Assembly: GCA_941918925.1 (NCBI GenBank)
Contig: OW799233.1
Span: forward strand, 131,154,833-131,218,832
Direction of reading: 5' to 3'
DNA from: Phyto melanocephala
Lineage: Eukaryota > Arthropoda > Insecta > Diptera > Rhinophoridae
Length of the DNA: 64,000 nt
The notes under the pieces are model-generated. The model saw only the letters and a list, made by a program, of their open reading frames with translations. It was not told where the DNA came from and searched no databases. The position numbers and the translations under genes are program-made. This document shows positions 1 to 11,600 of the stretch, piece by piece (the first letter of the stretch is position 1; the number at the start of each line of letters is the position of its first letter).

Positions 1-1334
1 AAATAATAATCGTTATCACATAACACTTTGCCAAAAGTAACATAATGCTTTTCTAAGCTTAATTTTATCAAAAATTTTAAGTTGCCACTATAAAGTTTTT
101 AATTTCAATAAATTTTTTTATTTCTGCTTTTATTTCATTTTCACTTCCAAGATTTTCTTGCACAACACTCAGAAGTTTTTTTCATACTACTTGCTAACTT
201 ACCTTGTAATCAAATTAATTAATTTAGAAAAAAGAGTTTTTATTTCTTCTTTTAGGCCACAAAAAAATATCAGCGACGTTTCAAAATTTCTTTACAACCT
301 TCGCCTTGAACGTTTTCTATGAGACTGCTGAATAGTTATGAATTAAAGCGCGTTACTATTAGTGAATCTTAACACAAATACAATTGATAGCAACAACATT
401 TACAATAAATGAAAAAAAAAATTAAAAGCCACGTCTTTTCGTCGTTGTATTAATAATGTGTTTTCCTCAAAACAACAGGTTGTTGTTGCTTACGATCAAT
501 ATGCTGAGATTGCATTGTTTATTAAAAAAACAAAAAAAAAAAACAGAGAAAAAAAGAACTTGCTGGGAGTCAGTCGCTAAACTGAGTATAAAATATTATT
601 TTTTTGTTTTTCTTTATTCCCGTCTACACCTTAATGCCAATAGTTGTTGTTAGTTGGTTTTTTTATTTGCAATTTTTCCCAAGTTAAATTTATTTCATAA
701 AAGCCCTTTAAATGATCATTAACGGAATTGAATTATTAAGTTCTCTTCTCTTTCCTTTCATCATTGAAAATTATGCTCTACCAAGTTCATGGCTTAAGTC
801 TTTTGTTTGTTATGTTAAAAAAAACTACAGAAAGAGAGGAAGATTTAGCATCTCTCTTTATATCTTTAAATTAATGCTCAAGATTAATCTTATTCATTAA
901 ACAAAGAAATAAATAACCAGAAACACAAAAAAAGTAAATTTAAATTCCATTGTAGCCATAGATCCAAAAGTTGTTTTTAAGCAAAATCTTACGAATATAA
1001 AATCATTAATAAATACTCGTCAAATATTTATATAAATAATCAGCTAAGTCTTTAAGAACTTATTTATATACCAACAAATATTTTTATATAAAAAAAGTCT
1101 TTTAAACAGGAACGTGTTAATTAATTGATTTTAACCAATAAGAACCAATAAGAACTATTTAACATAAATTTGTTCAATATCTCAAAACTTTATTTGTATT
1201 TAATGCTTTATACTCTTCTCCACAAGATTTTAATTTGTCTATATACGACCCAACAAGCATTTAAAATTTTTGATTCTTATGACTAGCCTTCTGAAATAAT
1301 GTAAAAAAAAATTATTTATTATATTATTATTTTT
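1..1334. other. AT-rich DNA, no gene seen
   Basis: Small open frames at 456-653 and 712-900 have low-complexity products and no family features, so I treat them as chance. No repeat family recognised. Confidence 0.6.
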
Positions 1335-1576
1335 TTGGTACGACTACTTAAATGCCCAATTCTCACATAAGTAATCTACAATCAATTTAATTTAGAAGCT
1401 GATAAATCGTCAAAAATAGATATTTAAGGTAAAAGTGTGTCAGTGTGATTTTCTGGTTAATCTAACTTGAAAGATGATATGATATGCCCACATTATTGTG
1501 GTACAAAAGTACTGCACAAAATTGGTGCTGGGTATCTTAAATTCTGCACAGCTGAATATAGTGCTCTTACTTCTTT
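1335..1576 (+). mobile_element. Fragment of DINE-1-like element, family B 3' end
   Basis: It contains AATGCCCAATTCTCACATAA as in the 47.9-kb copy, then GGTGCTGGGTATCTTAAATT, and ends CTGCACAGCTGAATATAG then TGCTCTTACTT. This matches the 3' end at 44.8 kb (GGTGGTGGGTATAAAAGATT, CGGCACAGCCGAATATAG). The terminal palindrome is partly decayed. Confidence 0.6.
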
Positions 1577-1926
1577 AAACTTTATCTAATAATTTTAAAA
1601 TATCTTACAATTCTTAAAATTTAAATTAAACTTTTAAAATTTTTAATTTACTTAAACTTTATCATTGTGTTTAAGAATTATCTGAGAAATATATGGCAAA
1701 AATTAAAAAAACAAATAATGGATCAAAATCAAAATTTCAAATCGATTTAAACTTCACACTCTCGAGATAATCAATGTTTTGCTTCAAAGAATATTGAACT
1801 CATTTAGCATCAAAATATTCAAAAAATCAATTCAGCTTCAGTGAACTAAAGTTGTTTATCTCTATCGTGAATTCTTTTTACCGATATGTATAAGGATTAT
1901 TTAGCAAACAAGTAAGAATGCTCTTA

Positions 1927-3126
1927 TCTATATATATAAAAGTGAAACTCTGTGTGTGTGTGTGTGTTAGCTATAGACTCCGAAACTGTAAAACCGATCG
2001 GACTCAAACTTTGGCAAGTTGTTGTACACATACCAGGGAGTGTTTATGGGTGGAAAAAAGTGGACGGGGCCACGCCCATAAAAATTAGTTATCAGTTTTA
2101 GCTACTTGCACCTGACCGATTTTTCTGAAACTTAGCACACATATCGAGCTGTCATGACTAAATAATTTTGTGATAAGAAAAGTGGGCGGGGCCACGCCCC
2201 TAAAAAAGTTTTAATTTTGAGGTACTTGCACTGGACCGATTTTTCTGAAACTTTGCACACATACTAAGCTGTCATAACCATATAATTTCGTGGTTAGAAA
2301 AGTGGGCAGGGCCACGCCCATAAAAAAAAGGTTATAATTTTGAGGTACTTGCACCAGACCGATTTTTCTGAAACTTTGCACACATATCGAGCTGTCATGA
2401 CTTAATAATTCGTGATTAGAAAAGTGGGCAGTGCCACGGCCATAAAAAATAGGTATCATTTTGAGGTACTTGCACTGGACCGATTATTCTGAAACTTTGC
2501 ATACATATTGAGCTGTTATGACTTTACAATTTCGTGATTAGAAAAGTGGGCAGGGCCACGCCCATAAAAACAATTATAATTTTGAGGTACTTGCACTGGT
2601 CCGATTCTTCTGAAACTTTGCACACATATTGAGCTGTTGTAGTGCATATGTTACAAACATGCACACACAAATGCAAAAAGAAATAAAGAATACAAACCTA
2701 AACAAAAACAGTCATAAGCAAAAGAAAAACATGACTTGCATTTCAAGTGGCTAGTGTCAGTTGATATGGGTCATTAATAAATAATAATATAATATTTTGT
2801 ACAGTGCATAACCATACTCAACAAATGAATTAATGTTAAGAATACCGGCACAAAACAAAGAAATGTAAACTATGCAGTTTCAAATGGCTCGCGCCAAGTA
2901 ACGTGGGTCGTTGGAAATGCATATGATATAAGTGTCAATGAAGTGGGTCATTTAAGTATTTTTGTTTATTATTAAGTAATAACAATTTCGTGATTAGAAG
3001 AGTGGGCAATGCCACGCCCATAAAAAAAATTATAATTTTTAGGTTTTTGCACTTGATATTCAATTAAAATTCAGAGTGCATTTCGATTCATTAAGGGTCG
3101 TAGCAACGCGCGCCGGGTTTGGTTAG
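1927..3126 (+). mobile_element. Helitron-like non-autonomous element with minisatellite, copy 1
   Basis: It starts after an A with TCTATATATATAAAAGTG, continues with a (TG)n run and TTAGCTATAGACTCCGAAAC, and ends CAACGCGCGCCGGGTTTGG then TTAG, followed by T. The TC start, the end next to a GC-rich stem and the A/T target fit Helitrons; the usual CTAG end is mutated to TTAG here. The interior is a tandem array of about 120-bp units, each with GTGGGCRGGGCCACGCCC and TTGCACTGGACCGATT. There is no coding capacity. Positions 2638-2985 are foreign to the unit structure. Confidence 0.65.
2638..2985. mobile_element. Unidentified insert inside Helitron-like copy 1
   Basis: Copy 2 runs without break from GAGCTGTTATGACTTTACAA to TTTCGTGACTAG. 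In copy 1 the middle is replaced by about 350 bp beginning GTAGTGCATATGTTACAAAC. The insert has its own internal near-repeats (GTGGCTAGTGTCAGTTGATA then TGGGTCATT; ATGGCTCGCGCCAAGTAACG then TGGGTCGTT; GTCAATGAAGTGGGTCATT). I do not recognise the family. Confidence 0.5.
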
Positions 3127-3844
3127 TTGCTAAATAAAACCCATAAAATAATTACAAAAGCCAACAAAGACATTAACGTTTGTTTTGCAATACCAAAATC
3201 GGATTTTTTTCCTTTATAGAAATTGCATGAGCATGCGAATTTTTGGCATATAAAAAGCCTGCCTTGTACCATACAGAGAGATTTAGATTGCTAAGTGTGT
3301 TGGAAAGTCGAATGGAAATGAAGGCAATTTCTAATTGCACTTGATAATAAATCAGTTATAAAATGTATTCGGCCAATGGACGCGGACTCTGTTATGATAC
3401 TAAATTGGCATCTTTGCACGAGGTAACACTGTTGTTGGTTAGAAAACACAGTGGAATAGTTTAGTATAAAAGTTAAAGAAAAGAAATATGTGAACCAGAA
3501 CCTTGAATTACTCTTAGAGACCGAATGATGGCGCTAAAATAAAATTTAGTGGGTGGACTCTATAATCCTAAAAAAGGTAGATTAATATAAAACATGCTCG
3601 TATGCTATGCCCAGAAGCCACTGGTAGGAGTGAACTAAGTTACTTACAATATATATAAAGAAGAATCTTAAGTTGCATAACTGCATTAGTTACAGGGCAT
3701 GAAAGCTTCAAATATCATCTAAATGAGATAAAACCGGAGAGGAAGATGTTTGCAAAATCTGACAGAAATACTGTCATGGCTTTAATGATATCAAGTTTTA
3801 AAGTATTTATTTAAGTAACTGCATAATATTGGTAATCAAACTAT
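3127..3844. other. Intergenic, nothing recognised
   Basis: No credible coding frame, RNA gene or repeat was seen here. Confidence 0.5.
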
Positions 3845-4210
3845 AGGGTAGGTTAGATCCGGCAGCCGCCCGAAGGCATAGCTCACTTGGGTCTTCCGAG
3901 GATCCCGTTGTGATACCGTAGGCACCAAAGCCCGTTCGTCTACGTTCACTGGCCGTCGTTCCTCAGCCATCGTGTCCTGTTTACAAAGGTGTGGATCTTT
4001 CCCAGATCAACTACGTAAAGACAAGTTTTACTTACAAGTATTCGCTGACCTAGAATCTGGTGTCTCAGGTCCCCGAATGCAGGACAATTACAGAGAAGAT
4101 GTTCAGTTGTCTCCTCCTCTTCCTCGTTATCGCAACTTCTACAGAAGTCGTTGTAAGAGATATTTAGCCTTTTCACATGTGTACTTATAGACCAGTGTCC
4201 GTTAGAAAGT
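3845..4210 (-). pseudogene. Non-LTR retrotransposon 3' end (I/LOA/R1-like), truncated
   Basis: The minus strand encodes NGHWSISTHVKRLNISYNDF, then CRSCDNEEEEETTEHLLCNC and PAFGDLRHQILG. This is the C-terminal Cys/His segment (C-x2-C, then H-x3-C-x-C) that follows the reverse transcriptase in I-, LOA- and R1-type elements. After the stop, the 3' UTR reads GGTATCACAACGGGATCC and CCAAGTGAGCTATGCC, then CGGATCTAACCTACCC, also typical. The copy is 5'-truncated near 4210 and is a dead fragment. Confidence 0.75.
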
Positions 4211-4497
4211 TATTTAAATTTATATATTTTGTAAAATGAACGAATGAAAAAGACTGCAAGCAAGCAAACACAAAGTGTTAGTTCTGTCGGGAGCATTAGT
4301 CAAATTAATGCTAGTGGTTATGAAGTACACTGTTATGAGGATTGTTGACAATCACCACATTTGACAATTATCACAATTTGAATTCGCAAAGATCTAGACC
4401 AAACGCTTGTTGTACCACGAACGCAAAGAATAGCATTCTTGATCAATCGATCCATGTCTACTTCGATATCGCTACTACAAATTTTTAGTAGTCGTCT

Positions 4498-4860
4498 TTT
4501 TCGTTTTTATTAACCTTAATTTTTTTGTCGTTCCGTGTGAAATTTCTACAATATTCGTTTGCGACCCCATAAAGTATAAATTTCCTGTAAGCCTATGAAT
4601 CTCCGTCTGTCCGTGAATATATTGATAACAGTTCTTGATGCCCCCCGATATTGTTCAGACCGGTATGTGGTATTAAAATATCATAATTGGAAGCAGATCG
4701 GTATTGAAAATCAAAAAAAATCGGTCATACACATAACGTAATATACTGGTTAGAGCGATCCTATTTTCGATCCCGGTTGAGGTAAAAAAATTTATTTTCT
4801 TTATAGTTATTGATGCATAAATATATTAACTTAATTTATAATTTTACGATGAGATGTTTT
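4498..4860 (+). mobile_element. Degenerate DINE-1/mini-me-like element, family A variant
   Basis: It shares with the 18.1-kb copy the order GTCGTTCCGTGTGAAATTTC, CGACCCCATAAAGTATA, a shortened GTCTGTCC run, and ATACTGGTTAGAGCGATCC followed by TTCGATCCCGGTTGAGG. The last part resembles the D-loop and T-loop portions of a tRNA with the anticodon arm missing. Confidence 0.55.
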
Positions 4861-5435
4861 TAAGTGAATGAAATTATTATAAAGAATAATAACTCTTACA
4901 TAACATATGTATATCATATTAATGGAAAGAAAAATGTGTAAATTTAACCCCCCTAATATTGGTACGAAATGAAAGCCCAGTAGAATGCATTAAAATATGA
5001 ACAAGTCAAAATCCAAGATGGCATTCTAAACCAAATGTCGGATAATTTCTGTTCTCAATCCTATAAATACACACAAAAACCAAATCAAGTCATCCGTACT
5101 TAAATCAATCCGTAGCGGTGTCAGAAGTACGTACGGATTTTCGTAAATCAAGTACAAAATGCTTGATTAAAGAACGAATGTGTCAAGTATGAGTTTCTTA
5201 ATTTAAGGAATAGTTAAGCCGAAAAAAATATTGATTTTAAGAATTATTAGCTTGATTAAAACTCGAAACAGTACTTGACGTTAGCTTAGAAAAAGATTCA
5301 CTCAAGCATAAATGAGACTGAATTAATAAAAAGATGCGCCTTGAAGACTTTTTAACTTGGTTTGATCATTCCATAATACAATATCTTCACTAATTACCCT
5401 TTTTTTAGCGATACGTTTTATTAAAACTAAAAAAG
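4861..5435. other. Intergenic, nothing recognised
   Basis: AT-rich, with no supported feature. Confidence 0.5.
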
Positions 5436-6530
5436 AACAAGTAAGAGTGCTTTATTCGGCCGTACCGAATCTGATAATACCCTTCACCATTATGTACATA
5501 CATAATCCCACATCGTAGCTTAAAATATATTTCATGTTTTACACCATTTTTCTTTATTATTTTCGACGCTATGGTCGATTTTAAATTTTTACGTAGATAT
5601 CTGTATTCTACTGGTCAAGCCCTTTCATTTGATACCCATATTGATGGGGTTAAAAAAAATTGATCCGCCATTTTGTTTTAGACGCCATCTTTGATTTAAA
5701 TTTCTTTTAAATTTACTGTATTCTACTGGTCAAACTCTTTCATTTATTACCAATATTGAGGGGGTTCAAGAAATTACATTTTAAAATACCAGATATGACC
5801 CATACAAAAATTTATTGTTCGCCATTTTGTAGTGGTGGCCAACATGAATTTTATTTTTTTATTGTGCTTATATTGCGCTAGTCAAGTCCTAGCAGAAGCA
5901 GAAAAAATTTTAGCTTGTAAGTTTTTTGAATATATATTAAATTTTAATGTGAACCATTTTTTATTTTGGCTTAAGTTCATTTGTTTCTTTCTTTAATTTT
6001 ATAATTCAAATTAAATTAAATTGTAACCATTTTAGGAATATATATTTTTCAAGAAAAATTTTGCCCATAAATTTACCGATAAGAGCCCGCTTTATCCAAA
6101 AATGTTCACGAATATCTCTAGAGGCATATTATATCTACAAATAGTAGCAAATGTACCAATAAATTATTCCATGGCTAAAAAATTTTAATTTTGGTGGTAA
6201 AAATATGTAAAAAAAACAAACAAAGGTAGTCGTGTTTTTTTGCTCATATCTCAGAAAGCTATAGGGCGATTGTGCCGAATTTCAATAGCGATTCATTTTC
6301 AGATATTTCAAAAAGATATTATATGCAGATCTGAATAACATATCGTTGTTGCTAAAAGTTGATTTCAACCATCACACGGACAGGCGGATATGGCTTAATC
6401 GACTCCTAACTATATTAATAAGTTTTAAGAAAATATATACTTTATGGGGTCGGAAATAAAAATTGTAGAAATTACAAACGGAATGAAAAAGCTATATATA
6501 CCCTTGTGCACCCAAGGTGAAGGATATAAA
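5436..6530 (-). mobile_element. DINE-1/mini-me-like element, family A, near full length
   Basis: On the plus strand it starts AACAAGTAAGAGTGC, then the palindromic ATTCGGCCGTACCGAAT, and ends with CTATATATACCCTTGTG then AAGGTGAAGGATAT. It therefore lies in the opposite orientation to the 37.1-kb copy. It keeps the CCATAAAGTATATAT core next to a short GTCY-like run, the layout of mini-me elements. It is non-coding. Confidence 0.7.
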
Positions 6531-6884
6531 AATAGCAAATAAATCATGAAAGTTTTTTTTATTATCGTTGACATTATTACTTATAGCTTAAGTATGATAA
6601 ACAAAATGAGAATTATAAAAACATATTGGAAATTTTATACAGTGTATTTATCTAAGCAAATGTCTCAAAAATAGAAGTTTGTTTTTAATTTGGGAGAAAT
6701 AAGACTTAATTTAAGATGTTTATTATTTTTTTGTACTTGATTCTGTAAAACAAGTCCGTTTTGTACTTGTTTTTAGAAAACCAGAATTAAATTTAACTTA
6801 AATTTTTAAGCACAATTTTTGCTTAAATTAAGACATAAATTTTTGGATTTAGAACTTAATTCTGTGTAGAAATCAAAGAGCTAG

Positions 6885-7075
6885 TTTAGTAGAATACAGT
6901 TGACTGTATAAAAATTCAAAATCAAATATGGCATCAGAAGTAATAAAGCAAAATGACATACAAAATTAAGTCTAAAATCTAGGTTAAGTTACGATGAGGT
7001 CACTATACCTACATTCCAGATGGTTAAGGGTATTACCAGATTCGGTACGTCCAAATATAGCACTCTTACCTTAAT
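6885..7075 (+). mobile_element. DINE-1-like family A 3' end fragment
   Basis: It carries AGTAGAATACAGTTGACTG, GGTTAAGTTACGATGAGG, GGTTAAGGGTATTACCAGA and TTCGGTACGTCCAAATATAG then CACTCTTAC, the 3' end of family A. The 5' part is missing. Confidence 0.6.
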
Positions 7076-7282
7076 ACAATAAAGAAACTTTTTGAAGAAC
7101 GTTTTTTGTGTTGGACAATTCATATATCAGGAATGAAAAAGTCGTTCTAATCCGTTGAATTAAAACAAAAATTATTGAAACAAGAATATATATTGTAAAC
7201 CCCATGATTATATATATAAATACGTTTATATTAAATTTTCAATACCGACACGTAAATTTAATTTTCAATCCCTGCATCTTCT

Positions 7283-7302
7283 TCTATATATATAAAAGTG
7301 AA

Positions 7303-7347
<45 letters not shown>

Positions 7348-8167
7348 GCTATAGACTCTGAAACTGTAAAACCGATCGGGCTCAAACTTTGGTAAGTTGT
7401 TGTACATATACCAGGGAGTGTTTATGGGTGAAAAAAAGTGGGCGGGCCACGCCCATAAAAAATTAGTTATCAGTTTTAGCTACTTGCACTTGACCGATTT
7501 TTATGAAACTTTGCACACATATCGAGCTGTCATGACTAAATAATTTCGTGATAAGAAAAGTGGGCGGGGCCACGCCCCTAAAAAAGTTTTAATTTTGAGG
7601 TACTTGCACTGGACCGATTTTTCTGAAACTTTGCACACATATTAAGCTGTCGTGACTTTATAATTTTGTGATAAAAAAAGTGGGCGGGGCCACGCCCATA
7701 AAAAAAGGCTAAAATTTTGAGGTACTTGCACCAGACTGATTTTTCTAAAACTTTGCACACATATTGAGCTGTCATGACTAAATAATTTCGTGATTAGAAA
7801 AGTGGGCAGTGCCACGCCCATAAAAAAATGTATTATTTTGAAGTACTTGCACAGGACCGATAATTCTGAAACTTTGCACACATATTGAGCTGTTATGACT
7901 TTACAATTTCGTGATAACAAAAGTTGGCAGGGCCATGCCCATAAAAACAATTTTAATTTTGAGGTACTTGCACTGGTCCGATTTTTCTGAAACTTTGCAC
8001 ACATATTGAGCTGTTATGACTTTACAATTTCGTGACTAGAAAAGTGGGCAATGCCACGCCCATAAAAAAATTATAATTTTTAGGTTTTTTCACTTGATAT
8101 TCAATTAAAATTCAGAATGCATTTCGATTCATTAAGGGGCGTAGCAACGCGCGCCGGGTTTGGCTAG
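7283..8167 (+). mobile_element. Helitron-like non-autonomous element with minisatellite, copy 2
   Basis: TCTATATATATAAAAGTGAA is followed by about 20 TG dinucleotides, then six units of about 121 bp. The copy ends CAACGCGCGCCGGGTTTGG then CTAG, followed by T, the canonical Helitron 3' tetranucleotide and target base. Each unit holds a GC-rich inverted motif around GGGCGGGGCCACGCCC. Open frames at 7204-7395, 7578-7775 and 7642-8004 are only translations of the TG run and the repeat units. Confidence 0.7.
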
Positions 8168-8481
8168 TAAATAAATAAAATCAAGCTGACTTCAACAAAA
8201 TTTGACAACATGCTTTCCAATTAGCTGTTGCGACGGGTTACCTGTATGAATTTGTATTGGTTTAACTATTAAATAGATTTGAGTAATAATTTTTAATTAA
8301 TAACTAATACTAGAAAATACTAGAAAACTAGAAAACAATATTTATACAATAGAATTTTTTTAAATTGCTTCATAAATTATTTGTTTGCAGAAAAGTTTTG
8401 ATACGATCGATTTATTAAAAGAGAAACTTAATATTTTAAAAACCTTTAGTTTTGTTTTCTATTATATTTCTATATTATTAT
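8168..8481. other. Intergenic gap downstream of the heparanase-related gene
   Basis: AT-rich, with nothing recognised before the likely poly(A) site. Confidence 0.5.
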
Positions 8482-8487
8482 TTTATT
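8482..8487 (-). terminator. Candidate polyadenylation signal of the heparanase-related gene
   Basis: AATAAA on the minus strand, about 180 nt downstream of the stop codon at 8664. An ATTAAA variant lies nearer, around 8610. Either would give a short 3' UTR. Confidence 0.4.
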
Positions 8488-8663
8488 TACACAAATATCT
8501 GACAAATATTTTTAAATTTTTACAAAACTGTTAATAGTAATTTTAATTTTAGTACAACTTAAATAATAGGTTAATTATAAAAAAAAATCATAAAATACCT
8601 TTAACAACTACAACTTTAATAAAAAAAATCTGTCTGACATTTCAACTTGTCTTTGCGATATTA

Positions 8664-11600
8664 CTACGCTATACGATTGCCTTCAGTAGTGCTTTCGTCA
8701 AGAGTACTGTCCAACTGTTTGGTGAAAGTATTATACCATTCACTGACATGTTGTGAGAAAATATCTACCAACTTTGTCACTTGATCCTTAAAGGTCTTGA
8801 CAATTCTCTTTCCTATGGAACCATCGTCATCGTCGTTGGTTTTGTTTTTATTATTTGCTGTGCGTACAGCCTCATCTACTCTATTTTCAAATCGATGTAA
8901 GCGCAGTGGTGATAACTCATCAGCCGCCGCTAGAGGATCATCATCTTTGCTAATCAAATTACTACGCCAATAATCGGCCGGATATAGATTGTCAAGGGAA
9001 CGTCTCAAACGTTTGTTGGATAAATCCCACCAAGGTAGTTCATCAAATTTTCCCGTACTGGGGTGTGTAGTTTGAATTGATTGGTCTTCGTGTTCCAAAT
9101 CTCCATCTCTCTCGGCTTTGATAGAGTCTCCAAAGATGTTATAGTTATCGGTGGTTAAGAAATTGTTATACAAAGTATTTTCTGGATTTTGCTCTTCTGG
9201 TGTAGCTAATAAATCTTCTACATCCTTAGCACCACTTTCCTCCTCCTCAACAGGTGTAGCCTTATGAGTTATATCGATTTGAGCCTGCACAAAATCATCT
9301 TCATCATTAGTGGCTGCTGCAATGTCCAAATCGTTATGGGTTTCTGGTTCCACAATTTCCGTTGTTATGGGATCTTCTTGTTGATTAAAGTTTTTTCCAA
9401 AAACATCTTTACTGGCCTTACTGTATGGATCAACAAAAAGCAGGGAATTTAAAGCCGTGCCAATGTTAAGTTTATTTGCTACTGGTTTTATAGGATTGGC
9501 TGGCAAGACTTCAAAAAATTCTGTGGGCAAGAGACGCAAAGGTTTCATTTCGCTAACAATTTCTTTGGTTTGTGTGATGGGCTTGTTAACATTTTGAGTT
9601 TCAATTTTTAACTCTTCCTTGGGTTCATCACCATCCACAGAAGCTATATTACTAAGAAATACATCTCCTTCCGGTACACGATTATATTCCGGTTCATGCT
9701 GTGGTTCCACATTCTTAAAAAACTTTTCTTCATCAAACTCTTGTTCCTCTATAGGAAATTTATCAACTTTCTTTTCAGGTTTTTTAACTTCAGGCACTTT
9801 TTTAGTAAAAGCAGTCTTTTTACCATCTCGAGTCATAAAGAAGGGTCCTGTAAATGTATCCGACTGGCGGGCATTTCTCTTTAACAGCGGCAAATCCAAA
9901 CTGAAAGGTTCTTTAAAGATATTACTCAGCCATTGTACGGCTGCTAATCTGTGGTCTGGTGAGAAAATGTCTCTTTTCGTTTTCATTTCATTAACAAAAT
10001 TTTCGGCAAAGTTAGCTAAAGGTTTAACCTCATCCTTAGTACCCTCTAATACAAAACGTTTAAATCTGTCTTCATTGCCTATCGAACGGCGATGTCTTCT
10101 TATAAGACTGGCCAGAGGTGAAAGGGGAGGTTTGGCAGATTCTTTGATCAATTCCTTTAACAAACGATCGGAGGCAGAATAGCGTTTAATTTTTTGATTG
10201 GTCTCTTCGGCCGGCACAACAGGCGCTTCGACTTCAGTAAACTGACAGTGTTCCAAGTTGGCATTTGGCAGTACCCAAAAGCTCACCGACAATCCAGGTG
10301 TCTTCAATTGCAGCATAGACTTGGAATGTTTTCGTCTAATCTCAGGTACTAGGGTAGTATTTACCGAAATTTTTCTATTATTGAGCATAACATAACCATG
10401 ATTCATGGTTAAAGCATATTGCCATACCTCCGAATCCTGTAATTTATTTGTAGATCTTACCGCTATCTGTAAAGGTTGTTCTTGCTTATTAACCACCATA
10501 AAAGCTAAACCGCCTGAAACCATATTGGCACAATGGGTGTACAATTTATTGTTGCGGCCAAATAGGCCCAAAGGTCGGGCAGGATAAACACGAGAGCCCA
10601 TTATCTGCTTAAACAAAGCCGTAACATAGAAACCATATTTCGGTCTTTCCATATCGTCTAGATTCAATGTTTTAAAAATAGTCTCGAAACCTACATTAGC
10701 AGCATCTCCCATAGTTTGAGCCCAGCTAAGACCATCAATAACCTCATCATCGTGATGAGTTGAGAGGACTTTCTTTTTGGGCAAAGACAACCAAACGGGA
10801 ACTTTAGATTTAAAAAGTACTTTAAGAGCAGGATCATGATCACCCAAGGGAGAACCTAAACTGTTGCGCGAAAACATATCTTCAGATCTGAAAAGAAATA
10901 AGTAATAGAAAGCATTTAATAGACAACCGAACTATAATAAACACTTACTGTATCCAACCGTAGGCTACATTCAAGTCCTTAGACATTTCCACATAACGTC
11001 TTGTTTCATCCGGACTGCTGCCAGCCGAAATATCAGCACCCATAGTTTGCCAATTGGTAATGGAGTGCTTAAATGATTCCACCATTAAATTAAACGTCTT
11101 CAACTCGCTGACATAGTCCGCAGCACGAGAAGAGCCAAAATCTTTAATTTTTTATTTGTAAACAAAACATTTGAACAAATTCTATTCTTGATTAAAATAA
11201 ATAATAGACAATCTTACCTGTACCCAATTGCCAAATGGCCTCGTCAATACCAACCATTTGTGAAGTATTCAAAATTTTCAACGCCTGCATTGGATCCCAA
11301 TTATCGGGTTTATATGGTACTGGTATGATCATGGACCAATTTACAGCTCTGTGGGAAAAACGGAAAATATATGTATGACATAGAAAGTAAAAAATAAGCA
11401 TTTTGTTAAGGAATTTTTTTAGTTGTCTCTATAAAAATCAAAAGTAATTAAACTTGTCTTTAAAAAGAGAATTTATTTCTTAAAAAAGATATTTTCTTAA
11501 ACTTTTTTTATTAAAAGAAAATTTATTAAAAATGAACAGAAATTAGAAATTTTGAAAACTTTTGATAACTTCTCGAAACGCTTAGAACAATATTTTTTCA

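Noticed and set aside
2211..2459. Open frames over the minisatellite (also 7578-7775 and 7642-8004)
   Set aside because: The peptides are repeated translations of the 120-bp units (for example QSFRKIG and VALPTF recurring), so they follow from the tandem repeat and not from a gene.
1927..3126. CRISPR-like array of repeats and spacers
   Set aside because: The units are contiguous about 120-bp copies without unique spacers, in eukaryotic DNA, inside a mobile element.
4741..4790. Possible tRNA gene
   Set aside because: D-loop- and T-loop-like phrases are present, but acceptor stem and anticodon arm are missing, and the sequence belongs to a repeat family.
7204..7395. 63-aa frame with a Cys-Val run
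   Set aside because: The run is a translation of the TG microsatellite at the start of the Helitron-like copy.
9619..10182. 187-aa plus-strand frame opposite the last exon of the heparanase-like gene
   Set aside because: It is an antisense shadow; the minus strand has the long frame with homology and correct splice phases.
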